A stretch of DNA of 64,000 bases, from the NCBI RefSeq assembly GCF_033547075.1, contig NZ_CP137891.1, forward strand, positions 124,001 to 188,000. The letters are read 5' to 3'. The translations under genes were made by a program, and so were the position numbers. Positions 52,081 to 61,406 of the stretch are shown piece by piece. The stretch comes from Flavobacterium ardleyense (lineage in GTDB: Bacteria > Bacteroidota > Bacteroidia > Flavobacteriales > Flavobacteriaceae). The notes under the pieces were generated by a model. It worked only from the letters and a program-made list of their open reading frames with translations. It made no database searches and had not been told where the DNA came from. Every line of letters begins with the position of its first letter. The first letter of the stretch is position 1.

Positions 52081-52971
52081 CTAGTAATTCCACATATCAG
52101 ATTCGAAATCACGAATTTTGTCTTTCACTCTTTCTGATTCTAACAACTGCATTTGCGCATTGTCTTTCATATAGTCTTTAATCTCCCTGTCACCATATAC
52201 ATTTTCTTCTTTGTAAATAGTAGCGTTAAATCTGCGTGAGTTTAACAAGTGATCAAAAGTGATAGGCATTGCAGTATTGCGATCGTTGAAAGCTTTGTTT
52301 TCATGCAAAACTTCGCGTGCATCTGGAAAGTAAACCCAAAACAATTCGATGTAATCTGGCTCGTCGTTACCTACAGTGTAAACATCTGGAGTAACTGGGC
52401 AAATTCCTAGCAATCTGTATTTTAATTCACTCTGACGTTTGTCAAAATACCAAAAACCTTTAATCTTATAGTCAGATACATCGTAAGAACTAAGATTAGT
52501 TGGAACAATATACTGCGGATCAATAGCTTGACCAGCGTTATACTGCTCTCTACCTGGGTCTGTAGTATCAACACGACTCAACGAAGCTTCAATGTCCTTT
52601 ATAGTTTTCTTTGTATTGAAATAACTATCAGAATAAACTTCAGTAATCTCACCCGATTTCATTGCTTTTGTAAGCACATCGTAAAGAGAACGACGATCAC
52701 TTCCTACGTTCAAACTATCCACAGGATAGTACAAAGGAAAGTTAATACGTTCATCAAGGTCAATGATCTCCCAAACGGTTTTTCCCATCAATACATCTCT
52801 GTCGTGGACATAACCGTAAGGTAAAGGTTTGTCATTGTCAGAAATTAATTGCGCGGCAGTTTTCTTGCCAATTTCATCAGGGGTTTTTGCGTTTAGCAAA
52901 TTTGATTGAGCGAAAGAAACCGTAGTTCCAGCTATCAAAACCGCCAACATTAAAAAATTTCTACAATTCAT
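52081..52971 (-). CDS. gldN: gliding motility/T9SS protein GldN
   Basis: A 296-residue periplasmic protein with a signal peptide (MNCRNFLMLAVLIAGTTVSFA). It has the GldN features PYGYVHDRDVLMGKTVWEIIDLDERINFPLYYP and YKIKGFWYFDKRQSELKYRLLGICPVTPD. In the type IX secretion system GldK and GldN form a ring on the periplasmic face of the outer membrane. Last gene of gldKLMN, 51 bases after gldM, and followed by a terminator. Confidence 0.97.
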   Translation of the reverse strand: MNCRNFLMLAVLIAGTTVSFAQSNLLNAKTPDEIGKKTAAQLISDNDKPLPYGYVHDRDVLMGKTVWEIIDLDERINFPLYYPVDSLNVGSDRRSLYDVLTKAMKSGEITEVYSDSYFNTKKTIKDIEASLSRVDTTDPGREQYNAGQAIDPQYIVPTNLSSYDVSDYKIKGFWYFDKRQSELKYRLLGICPVTPDVYTVGNDEPDYIELFWVYFPDAREVLHENKAFNDRNTAMPITFDHLLNSRRFNATIYKEENVYGDREIKDYMKDNAQMQLLESERVKDKIRDFESDMWNY

Positions 52972-53022
52972 ATCTTTTATTATTCTAAGTATATTGAGTA
53001 TAAAAACGTCAGACTTAAATTA

Positions 53023-54573
53023 TTATTGTACTTCAAAGATAACTGGAGAAGTTCTTGGCAACATATAGTTACCAGCTCCAACTAACTTAGTTTTAATTTC
53101 TGAGATCGTTACTTGATCTCCTCTTCCAGCTCTAGCAATTACTGCTTTTGCTTGCGCATTCATTTTGTCACCTTGTACTACAACTGTAGGTTGTCCAGTA
53201 ACTTTGATATTAAATCCAGTTACGTTTAATCCTACTTCGAAATCAAAGTCTACTAGTTTTGCACCCACAGTAGATACTTCTAAACTGCTTTTTGGTCCTT
53301 TAACAACTCCCATTTCTCCACGGATAGTTCCAGTAGGGCTAGGAATACCTTTAATTCTAAAAGTTTTCTTGTCAGAAACTGAACTACCATCAGGTAACTT
53401 TCCAGTAACGTTAATCGTAACTTCGTTTCCAGCTCCAGGGCTCATTTTATAAGAACCTGCTCCTCCAGCTGAACTAAGTCCAGGTGCGCTTGCAGAAACT
53501 TTATCAGCAGAGATACCAGCGAATGATATTGTCATTGGGTTTACAACCCCACGGTATACTACATTCATCTTGTCTGCAGAAATTGTAGCAGATTTTGGTC
53601 TTGGAACAACAACGTAAGAACCTTTGATAGGCAAATTAACTGGTTTGTTATTTTCTTCAAAATTAAATGAACCTATCATTTGATGCTCTCCAACATTACC
53701 AGCTCCAAAAGAGAAGGTAGCTTGTCCAGCTTCGGCTTTAAGATTTTGACCATTTAATACTACAGATTTCGCCTGCAAAGTTGGGTCAAATTTTCCTAAG
53801 ATAATTTTTCCAGTTACCGCTTCTCCTTGGAAGAACACAGTTTTGTCTGGCACAACTATTGGCTGATAAGCTGTAAGTGATGCAGCAGCAATCAAATCTG
53901 ATTGGAACATTCCAGCGATGATATCGCTTTCTGTCGTGTTAACATCTGCCTGAATTTGAGATAGCTTAGTGATTGACGCTATAAGAGGAAATCCTTTATA
54001 GTTATATGACAACCATTCTACATTTTTGTTTTCTGTTTTTGAGAAAACCGGTTTTGTTGCGAATCTGTTTTCAATTTTCTTCATTTCGTCAGCAGTGATA
54101 GCACTCCCTCCAATTGCTTTTAATTGAGCTACATAATTTGCAATTTGATCCAAAAATGCTTTTCCGTCTTTAGTAGTTGTTTCAGCTTGAAACCATTTTT
54201 CGTCAATTTGACTACTTTGATCCATTTGCTCGAAAGGCAAGTTACCATCAGCATCTCTTTCCAGTTTGCTTGTAAATTCAGTTTTAAGATTTTCGATATA
54301 CTTGTTGAAATCTGCAGATAGTTTTCTGATTTTTTCAACTTTCACTTTTTTCTCACCGTACTGTAATGGTTGCTCAGAAGCTTTCTGAACTAACTGTTGG
54401 TAAGAAGCGTCGTTACGAACTTTTGTAATTGTGTTTGATTCTTCTATTTTATTATTTAAGATACCAAAAGCAGATAATACTTCTTTTGACATGTTAAGCG
54501 CTAACATTGCGATGAAAACTAGATACATCAAGTTAATCATCTTCTGTCTAGGGGTTAATTTTCCTCCGGCCAT
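53023..54573 (-). CDS. gldM: gliding motility/T9SS protein GldM
   Basis: A 516-residue inner-membrane protein with one N-terminal helix (MINLMYLVFIAMLALNMSK) and a long periplasmic part of four beta domains ending QVTISEIKTKLVGAG. GldM forms a shaft from the motor (with GldL) toward the GldK/N ring and drives type IX secretion and gliding. Gene order and spacing (49 and 51 bases) are those of the usual operon. Confidence 0.97.
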   Translation of the reverse strand: MAGGKLTPRQKMINLMYLVFIAMLALNMSKEVLSAFGILNNKIEESNTITKVRNDASYQQLVQKASEQPLQYGEKKVKVEKIRKLSADFNKYIENLKTEFTSKLERDADGNLPFEQMDQSSQIDEKWFQAETTTKDGKAFLDQIANYVAQLKAIGGSAITADEMKKIENRFATKPVFSKTENKNVEWLSYNYKGFPLIASITKLSQIQADVNTTESDIIAGMFQSDLIAAASLTAYQPIVVPDKTVFFQGEAVTGKIILGKFDPTLQAKSVVLNGQNLKAEAGQATFSFGAGNVGEHQMIGSFNFEENNKPVNLPIKGSYVVVPRPKSATISADKMNVVYRGVVNPMTISFAGISADKVSASAPGLSSAGGAGSYKMSPGAGNEVTINVTGKLPDGSSVSDKKTFRIKGIPSPTGTIRGEMGVVKGPKSSLEVSTVGAKLVDFDFEVGLNVTGFNIKVTGQPTVVVQGDKMNAQAKAVIARAGRGDQVTISEIKTKLVGAGNYMLPRTSPVIFEVQ

Positions 54574-54622
54574 TTTTTGTAATTGATTTTTGAGTGGTTA
54601 TTAAAAAAAAAGTGGGCGAGAA

Positions 54623-55267
54623 TTATTTTGCTCTATTAGAACCCATAGCAGAAAGCATTCCACCATAAACTTGATTCAATGAAGACAAGTTTGAAGTAAG
54701 AGATTGCATTTGATCTTTAAGTTTCAAATTGTTTTCAGCAACTTCTTGGTTGATTTGTGCGTTTCTTCCAGCACTTTCTAATTGAATCTTGTAAAGACCG
54801 TTAAGCGACTCCATTTGAGCAGCAGCAACTGTAAGCTCTTCACTGTATTTTTTTGTTGAAGCGATTGAATCTACAGTTGGAGCAATTCCTTTTGCAGCAG
54901 ATTCGAAATTTTTGATGCTATTACCTAGACTTGACATAAGCGCACCATCAATTTTTGCTTCTTTAAGCATATTGTCTAACTTTTGAGAAAGCATACCTTG
55001 AGCTTCTTTAGGCTCTTCTGCCTTTAGAGCAGTTTTTGTAGCTACAGCTCCTCCAGCTAATTCAGGAAAAACAATTGACCAATCGATATCTTTATCTACT
55101 GGATCAAATGCTGAAAGACCAAAAATAAGTGCCTCAGTTCCAAGTCCTACAATAAGCATGATTCCTGCTCCAGGCCAGTGCATCAATTTGAAAAGTGCTC
55201 CGATGATTACCACTGCCGCTCCCATTCCGTAAGCGAAGTTCATTACTTTTTTGCTTAATAATGCCAT
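54623..55267 (-). CDS. gldL: gliding motility/T9SS motor protein GldL
   Basis: A 214-residue protein with two N-terminal membrane helices. The segment ALFKLMHWPGAGIMLIVGLG, then TEALIFGLSAFDPVDKDIDW is typical. The Glu in the second helix (GLGTEALIF) is the residue thought to serve proton movement in the motor. A cytoplasmic coiled region makes up the C-terminal two thirds. GldL forms with GldM a proton-driven motor for gliding and secretion. Confidence 0.97.
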   Translation of the reverse strand: MALLSKKVMNFAYGMGAAVVIIGALFKLMHWPGAGIMLIVGLGTEALIFGLSAFDPVDKDIDWSIVFPELAGGAVATKTALKAEEPKEAQGMLSQKLDNMLKEAKIDGALMSSLGNSIKNFESAAKGIAPTVDSIASTKKYSEELTVAAAQMESLNGLYKIQLESAGRNAQINQEVAENNLKLKDQMQSLTSNLSSLNQVYGGMLSAMGSNRAK

Positions 55268-55323
55268 AATAATTTTTGTGTTTTAGGTTAGTTTAATTTA
55301 TAGTTGATTTAATATAGTTCAAT

Positions 55324-56715
55324 TTAGCGTGCTGTGTTCCCAGTTGTCTGAGTACCCATATAATCTTGAACAGTTCTAAAGCCGATGTAACTTCTAGCGG
55401 TGTCAGCATACTCAAAGTCACGAGTCCCAACTCTTAGCATCATCGCAACATCTTTCCAAGAACCTCCACGTACTACTTTACGTTGGTTTTTTAAGTCTCC
55501 AACATTTGGATTCATTGTCGAAACATACTCATATGAACTTGCGTCATAAGAAGAGTCTGTCCATTCTGCAACGTTACCTGCCATGTTGTACAAGTTGTAT
55601 CCATTTGCATCGTATGATTTTGCCTCTACAGTATATAAAGCGCCATCAGCTGCATAATCACCTCTATTAGGTTTGAAATTTGCTAAGAAACAACCTCTAT
55701 CGTTCTTAGTGTAAGGACCACCCCAAGGATACATTCCTGACTCTAGACCACCTCTTGCCGCATACTCCCATTCTGCCTCACTTGGTAATCTAAATGAGTT
55801 GATAAGATTACGTCCTTTTTTCTTAGATCTAATATAAGCATTTTTCTTAAGTGTTCTCCAAGCGCAAAAAGCTTTTGCTTGAGTCCAAGCCACACCCACT
55901 ACAGGATATTCGCTATATGCTTGGTGCCAGAAGTAATCATTATGCATTGGCTCGTTGTATGAGTATGCAAAATCCTTAATCCATACAGTTGTATCTGGAT
56001 AAACCTGAACTTGTTCAGTTTTAATAAAGTCGCTTCTCTTCCCAACTTTTGCTTTAGCAGCAGCTTGAATATCCATCCAAGAATATCTAAATTTTAGTTT
56101 TGTCACATCTATGGTACGAAGTCCATTGTATGATTCAGCAACTGGAAGATACATTGTATCCATTACTTCAGTATAGTGCTCATCAGGATATTTTGACGTA
56201 TCGGTAATCAGCTTTACTTTCTTATTTAACTTTCGACCTGCGAAAGGATCATCATCTGTTCCGATGCTATAGTAATTTTCATACATATATTTATCGTACG
56301 GAGTCATTTTTTCTGGATCTGCATCACTAAAAGCGTAACTTCCAATGCTGCTAGCATTTTTACCACCTTCTCCAGTAGTCTGACCTACCTCATCGGCAAG
56401 AATAGCTAGACGCGTTCTGATGATTGAATCTTGTACCCAGTTTACAAATTCGCGGTATTCGCTATTTGTAATCTCTGTCTCGTCCATATAAAATGCACGA
56501 ACCGTAACAGTTTTCGTTGGCGCATCACCTATCGCAGCCACATCTTCACCAGAGTTTCCCATGATGTAAGAGCCTCCAGGAATTAATGCCATTCCATAAG
56601 GTTTCTCCGGATGCCACTTTTTTCCTTTTACTCCAACCAATTCACCTTTGTCATTGGAACGACCACAGCTCACTAACAAGGCGACAATTGCTGTAAATGC
56701 AAAGAATTTCTTCAT
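55324..56715 (-). CDS. gldK: gliding motility/T9SS lipoprotein GldK
   Basis: A 463-residue lipoprotein (lipobox LLVSC, Cys17). The whole mature part is an FGE-sulfatase/SUMF1-type domain: GGSYIMGNSGEDV, FYMDETEITNSEYREFVNWV, RLPSEAEWEYAARGG, YNMAGNVAEWTDS and WKDVAMMLRVGTRDF. GldK forms the outer-membrane-associated ring with GldN. It heads the operon, and a TACTTTTG box at 56817-56824 about 100 bases upstream may be its promoter. The 217-base gap 56716-56932 holds only that box. Confidence 0.96.
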   Translation of the reverse strand: MKKFFAFTAIVALLVSCGRSNDKGELVGVKGKKWHPEKPYGMALIPGGSYIMGNSGEDVAAIGDAPTKTVTVRAFYMDETEITNSEYREFVNWVQDSIIRTRLAILADEVGQTTGEGGKNASSIGSYAFSDADPEKMTPYDKYMYENYYSIGTDDDPFAGRKLNKKVKLITDTSKYPDEHYTEVMDTMYLPVAESYNGLRTIDVTKLKFRYSWMDIQAAAKAKVGKRSDFIKTEQVQVYPDTTVWIKDFAYSYNEPMHNDYFWHQAYSEYPVVGVAWTQAKAFCAWRTLKKNAYIRSKKKGRNLINSFRLPSEAEWEYAARGGLESGMYPWGGPYTKNDRGCFLANFKPNRGDYAADGALYTVEAKSYDANGYNLYNMAGNVAEWTDSSYDASSYEYVSTMNPNVGDLKNQRKVVRGGSWKDVAMMLRVGTRDFEYADTARSYIGFRTVQDYMGTQTTGNTAR

Positions 56716-56816
56716 ATAAATTTGGGTTATTATTGTATTGTAAATTTCAGGTCGTAAACCTATTTATTATTTATTTAAAAAACAAAAATTTGTAACTTTT
56801 TTATTTTTAAGGTTCT

Positions 56817-56824
56817 CAAAAGTA
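56817..56824 (-). promoter_or_regulatory. -7 box of the gldKLMN operon (TACTTTTG)
   Basis: TACTTTTG on the minus strand, about 100 bases before the gldK ATG. The -33 region has no TTG at the usual spacing, so this is a partial match. Confidence 0.4.
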
Positions 56825-56932
56825 AAACATAAATGTTTCTTAAAAAAACTATTATTCGTTAAAACTACAAAAATTATCGACAAACCCCCGAAAACATTGA
56901 GATTTTTACTAAAATTAATGTGTTAATTTTTT

Positions 56933-58084
56933 TTACACACCAAAATTCTTACGCTGTGCCTTCAGCCACCTCTCCGGAAGTTCTTGATTACAAGCATCTA
57001 AGTACTCCTCATAAGAACATGGTAATAACGTGTTAATTTTTAGTTTATTATTAGCATTAACATTATTTGGAATCTCAATCCACCATCTATCGGTTTTATT
57101 ACTCTTAAAAAATGTAAGAACATCTGCATCAAGAGGCACAGTATACTTGATATAATCTTTCTTTGTACCAAATGGATATTCCATGCTTCTATAGTGAAAA
57201 CCCTCGATAAAATACCAAATTATCTCTGCAATTAATAGTGATTCTTTATTAGAACTGTTGTGATTAAACAAACCAAACACACTCACTTTGTCGCTAATGC
57301 CAGCATATCTCGCCAATGTACAAATCTCCTTACCATTAAAACCATTGGGCATAAATGGATTGTCAATCCCAGATACTGCCGACTGTATGCAATTTAAATC
57401 TACCGAGACTAAATCAGCATCCCTGAAAATTGGTTCTGCCAATGTAATATTATTACTCAACTCTCCCAATCTATATGCCTCAAAATATAATTTTTCTATT
57501 AAATCAATCTCTTCCTGTGCATTAAAATAGGTTTGGTAGCCAACATTTGAATAATTAAATAGATTGGTAGGTTCATCAATAATTATTTTTGATAAATAAG
57601 ATGTGCTACTAAGAATCTCTTCGTCACTACCCAAATCAAACTTACTATCCACTGTGACCAGATTCACCGTTTGCTCTAGTTGATCGTAGGATCGATATAG
57701 GGCGTAGGTCAAATCCTGAGATCCGCCTATAACAATTGGTGTAATTCCTAGCTTCAGCAATTGCTGAAATACCTCTTTCACAGCATAATTCGTATCGCTA
57801 ATCGTATCTCCAGGAAGTATGTCTCCCAAATCAATCATATTTAGCGCCCAGTTACCCGGAAATAATGAATAGAGCTGCATCCTCACATTATATAGATCCG
57901 ACTGAGTATTGCTACCACAACCTCGATTGTCAAGTATTCCAACAATGGCGATCTTAACATCATCTAAAATAGGAGTTTCGGATTCAGTATGAAATGTTAC
58001 CTTCTGACCTAAGTGTGGTGCACTAAGTTGCCGACAGAAGTCTATAATTGAAGAATCTACTGGCTGTAAAAATTCGAAAATCAT
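56933..58084 (-). CDS. ureohydrolase-fold protein (arginase/formimidoylglutamase family), eroded metal site
   Basis: A 383-residue protein with the arginase fold: KIAIVGILDNRGCGSNTQ, LGITPIVIGGSQDLTYALYR, NLVTVDSKFDLG, ADLVSVDLNCIQSAVSG and LLIAEIIWYFIEGFHYR. The manganese ligands of true ureohydrolases (GGDHS, DAHxD, DxD) are replaced by GGSQD, DSKFD and DLN, so several His and Asp ligands are lost and hydrolase activity is unlikely. The gene lies 6 bases after topA and just before gldK, a place it keeps in flavobacteria as I recall. Its role may be structural or regulatory. Confidence 0.85.
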   Translation of the reverse strand: MIFEFLQPVDSSIIDFCRQLSAPHLGQKVTFHTESETPILDDVKIAIVGILDNRGCGSNTQSDLYNVRMQLYSLFPGNWALNMIDLGDILPGDTISDTNYAVKEVFQQLLKLGITPIVIGGSQDLTYALYRSYDQLEQTVNLVTVDSKFDLGSDEEILSSTSYLSKIIIDEPTNLFNYSNVGYQTYFNAQEEIDLIEKLYFEAYRLGELSNNITLAEPIFRDADLVSVDLNCIQSAVSGIDNPFMPNGFNGKEICTLARYAGISDKVSVFGLFNHNSSNKESLLIAEIIWYFIEGFHYRSMEYPFGTKKDYIKYTVPLDADVLTFFKSNKTDRWWIEIPNNVNANNKLKINTLLPCSYEEYLDACNQELPERWLKAQRKNFGV

Positions 58085-58090
58085 ATACTG

Positions 58091-60637
58091 TTATTTTTTA
58101 GGCTTAGTAATTTTTGTAGCTGCTTTCTTAACTGCCGGCTTCTTTGCCGCTGCAGTTTTGGTAGTTGTCGCTTTCTTCGCAGGCGTTTTTTTCGCAGGCG
58201 TTTTCGCTGCAATCATTTCTTGAGCTTTTTCAAGAGTCAATCCTGCAACGTCAAAATCCTTAGAAAGTTCGATTTTTATCTTTCCTTTTGTAAGATTAGA
58301 TCGTCCCCATCTTGCTTTTTCTACGAGAATCCCTTCTTCTTCCCAATTATGAACTACTTTATCAATATTCTTTTGAACCTTGTCTTCTATCAGTTCGATA
58401 ATATCATTTTGACTCAAATTGTCAAAATCATATTTCTTGCTTACATTAATAAAGATTCCGTTCCATTTAAGGAATGGTCCAAATCGCCCTACACCTTTCT
58501 GAACGGGTTCTCCTTTAAAGGTTGCTATTGGAGCATCCGCTTTTTCTTTTTCAGTAATTAGTTCAATCGCTCTTTCTGAGGTAACATCAAGTGGATCTTC
58601 ATCTTTGGGCAATGAGATAAATGCTTTTCCGTGACGTATATACGGTCCAAAACGACCATTATTTACTTCAACTTCTTCTCCTTTATATATACCCAAATCT
58701 TTTGGCAGTAAAAACAACTTCAAAGCTTCCTCCAAAGTAATGTTACCAATGTTTTGATCATTAAGCAAACTAGCAAATTGCTTCTCTTCATCTTCCTGAC
58801 TTCCTATCTGAGCCATCGGTCCAAACTTGCCTAGTCTTACACTAATTGGCTTGCCCGATTTTGGATCTGTACCCAAAATTCTTTCACCCGATTCTCTTTC
58901 GGCATTGGCCTCAACATCTTTTACATTAGGGTGAAACTTATCGTAGAAATCTTTCATCATAATAGCCCAGTCTACATTTCCTTCGGCAATCTCATCAAAA
59001 TCCTGTTCTACCTTTGCGGTAAAATTATAATCTAGAATCGCTGCGAAATTTTTCACAAGGAAATCTGTTACGATTGTTCCAATATCGGTAGGAACCAATT
59101 TCCCTTTGTCCGAACCAGTATTTTCTGAAAGCAATTTCTCGTCTATCTTACTATTCGCAAGGACGATTTGAGTGTAATTTCTCTTCTGCCCTTCCAATGT
59201 TCCTTTCTCTACATAGTTTCTGCTGATTATAGTCGAAATTGTTGGTGCATATGTAGATGGTCTACCGATACCCAATTCTTCCAATTTCTTAACCAATGCA
59301 GCTTCAGAATATCTTGCGGCAGGTTTAGTATATCTTTCAGTAGCAGTAATGCTTTTATTATCTAAATTTTCTTTAACCTTTAACGCGGGCAACAATCCTT
59401 CTTGCTCTTCTTCGTCATCATCATTTCCTTCAAGATATACTTTTAGGAAACCTTCAAAAAGTAAAACTTCTCCCGATGCAGCAAAAATCTCTGAGTGCTT
59501 GTCTGCTTTTATTTTCACATTTGTACGTTCTAATTGAGCATCGCTCATTTGCGAAGCCAATGTACGTTTCCAAATCAAATCGTATAATCTAGCCTGATCT
59601 CTATCAATATCTACAGTATGTCGAGACATATCTGTAGGTCTAATCGCCTCGTGTGCTTCTTGAGCTCCTTTACTTTTGGTGGTAAATTGTCTAGGTTTAG
59701 AAAATTCCTTCCCGTAAGATTTGATGATTTCTTGCTTTGCAGCCTCAGTTGCATCCGCCGAAAGATTTACACTATCCGTTCTCATATAAGTAATAAGTCC
59801 AGCTTCATATAATCTTTGCGCCAATTGCATTGTAATTCCAACCGGCAAATACAATTTTCTTGCAGCTTCTTGTTGCAAGGTCGAGGTTGTAAAAGGTGCC
59901 GCAGGAGATTTCTTTGCAGGTTTTGTTTCTAGGTCGGCAACTTCGAATGATGCGCCAATATTCTTTTTCAGAAAAGCTTCTGCTTCTTCTTTTGTACTAA
60001 AGTTTTTTGGAAGTTTTGCTTTTACAGACTTTCCTTCTTTTGTCCAAAACTCTGCCGAAACTGCATAAGATGCAATTGCTTTAAAATTCTGAATTTCGCG
60101 TTCACGTTCAACGATTAGTCTTACTGCAACAGATTGCACACGACCCGCAGAAAGTCCACCTTTAATTTTTCTCCATAAAACTGGAGACAATTCATATCCA
60201 ACAAGACGGTCCAATACTCTACGCGCTTGTTGTGCATTTACAAGATCATAATTTATTGATCGTGGATTATCTATCGCTTTTAGAATAGCATTTTTGGTAA
60301 TCTCGTGAAAAACGATACGCTTGGTTTTTGCTTTATCAAGTTTAAGCTCTTCGGCCAAATGCCACGAAATTGCCTCACCCTCGCGATCCTCATCACTTGC
60401 TAGCCAAACCATATCGGCTTTCTTGGCAAGACCTCGAAGTTTGGTAACCAAAGCTTTTTTGTCTGGTGAAACTTCATATTTTGGTTTGAATCCATTTTCA
60501 ACATCCACCCCTATTTCCTTGGACGGAAGATCTGCGATATGGCCATAACTGGACTCTACCTGGTAATCACTTCCTAGGAATTTTTCTATTGTTTTTGCTT
60601 TTGCAGGGGACTCAACGATCACTAAATTCTTTGCCAT
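58091..60637 (-). CDS. topA: DNA topoisomerase I
   Basis: An 848-residue enzyme that relaxes negatively supercoiled DNA. The Toprim domain is at the start (MAKNLVIVESPAKAKTIEKF, then WLASDEDREGEAISWHLAEEL), and the catalytic Tyr is in GLITYMRTDSVNLS. Zinc-finger repeats are replaced by degenerate C-terminal domains (GKFGPMAQIG, GRFGPYIRHGKAF, GRFGPFLKWNG). A Lys/Ala/Pro-rich histone-H1-like tail (TPAKKTPAKKATTTKTAAAK...) ends it. A strong promoter (60657-60686) fixes the start. An ureohydrolase-fold gene follows 6 bases later. Confidence 0.97.
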   Translation of the reverse strand: MAKNLVIVESPAKAKTIEKFLGSDYQVESSYGHIADLPSKEIGVDVENGFKPKYEVSPDKKALVTKLRGLAKKADMVWLASDEDREGEAISWHLAEELKLDKAKTKRIVFHEITKNAILKAIDNPRSINYDLVNAQQARRVLDRLVGYELSPVLWRKIKGGLSAGRVQSVAVRLIVEREREIQNFKAIASYAVSAEFWTKEGKSVKAKLPKNFSTKEEAEAFLKKNIGASFEVADLETKPAKKSPAAPFTTSTLQQEAARKLYLPVGITMQLAQRLYEAGLITYMRTDSVNLSADATEAAKQEIIKSYGKEFSKPRQFTTKSKGAQEAHEAIRPTDMSRHTVDIDRDQARLYDLIWKRTLASQMSDAQLERTNVKIKADKHSEIFAASGEVLLFEGFLKVYLEGNDDDEEEQEGLLPALKVKENLDNKSITATERYTKPAARYSEAALVKKLEELGIGRPSTYAPTISTIISRNYVEKGTLEGQKRNYTQIVLANSKIDEKLLSENTGSDKGKLVPTDIGTIVTDFLVKNFAAILDYNFTAKVEQDFDEIAEGNVDWAIMMKDFYDKFHPNVKDVEANAERESGERILGTDPKSGKPISVRLGKFGPMAQIGSQEDEEKQFASLLNDQNIGNITLEEALKLFLLPKDLGIYKGEEVEVNNGRFGPYIRHGKAFISLPKDEDPLDVTSERAIELITEKEKADAPIATFKGEPVQKGVGRFGPFLKWNGIFINVSKKYDFDNLSQNDIIELIEDKVQKNIDKVVHNWEEEGILVEKARWGRSNLTKGKIKIELSKDFDVAGLTLEKAQEMIAAKTPAKKTPAKKATTTKTAAAKKPAVKKAATKITKPKK

Positions 60638-60656
60638 AATCAATTTGTTTGTGCCG

Positions 60657-60686
60657 CAAAAGTATGTGATTTTTTTAAATATCAAA
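60657..60686 (-). promoter_or_regulatory. promoter of topA
   Basis: On the minus strand TTTG (60683-60686), 18 bases, TACTTTTG (60657-60664), then the ATG 20 bases on. Good match to the Bacteroidota consensus. Confidence 0.7.
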
Positions 60687-60973
60687 TTTTTTAAAGTTTT
60701 TATAGTAAATAGAGTCCAAATAGATTCTCAAGTGAACTCATAAACTCACCGTATAATTTCACGTTTAAAAATTAGTCGCCGATTAGAATTACTAAGCTCC
60801 TGCTAAAAGATTGTGTGCTGATTCTTCCTAGCAAAACCACCGTTTAAAAAAAATTCCTTCCTATATATAATGAATCAACAATAAACGACATTCATAGCTT
60901 TTTAAACCATTTCGACTTTAAGCAACTCCATCAATCGAATCGCACTCTACACCTTGCATAAATAATAAATTTG

Positions 60974-61314
60974 AATTACGCTTTCGCGGAAAGAAGAGCG
61001 GCAATCGTAACTATTGAATTGTTTTCTATCAAAGCTATCGTTGTTAATCGAAGCAATTTCTACCTTTAGCGAAAGCAAAAAAATAGAATTACGCTTTCGC
61101 GGAAAGAAGAGCGGCCAACATAATTTTTGAAATTATTTCGACTCAAACGATTAGTATCCTTTGGAACACATTCTAACTTTAGCTAAAGCAGAAAAATTAG
61201 AAGTACGCTTTTGCGAAAAGAAGAGCAGTCAACGTATCTTTTGAAATTATTTCGACTCAAACTTTTATTATCCATTGGAACACGTTCTAACTTTAGCGAA
61301 AGCGAAAAAATAAA
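60974..61314. repeat. three tandem copies of a 113-114 bp unit
   Basis: Units start at 60974, 61087 and 61201. Each begins with A-TACGCTTTCGCGGAAAGAA (third copy: TACGCTTTTGCGAAAAG), carries GAGCGG/GAGCAG, and ends with TAGCGAAAGC plus A-run. Units 2 and 3 also share TTTTGAAATTATTTCGACTC and TTGGAACAC. GCTTTCGC at one end pairs with GCGAAAGC at the other, so each copy can form a long-looped stem. The stretch 60687-60973 before it has no gene. Confidence 0.85.
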
Positions 61315-61338
61315 AATTGTTAAAGCGAGTCTGCCATC

Positions 61339-61370
61339 TTGTCACTTCCACACAATTAATCGTATCTTTG
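61339..61370 (+). promoter_or_regulatory. promoter of miaB
   Basis: TTG (61339-61341), 21 bases, TATCTTTG (61363-61370); transcription would start near 61376, about 30 bases before the ATG at 61407. It lies inside a longer frame, which fixes the start choice. Confidence 0.65.
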
Positions 61371-61406
61371 ACGCCTATAATAAATGCAGTTTTTTCTGAA
61401 ACAAAA

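Noticed and set aside
60974..61314. CRISPR array
   Set aside because: Only three units, of 113 bp each and adjacent; no short repeat with unique spacers and no cas genes.
60640..61400. replication origin near the tandem repeat
   Set aside because: No DnaA-box cluster and no dnaA or related genes; the repeats do not resemble known origins.
61317..61406. 30-residue N-terminal extension of MiaB
   Set aside because: Contains a good promoter (TTG-N21-TATCTTTG), so translation should begin at 61407.
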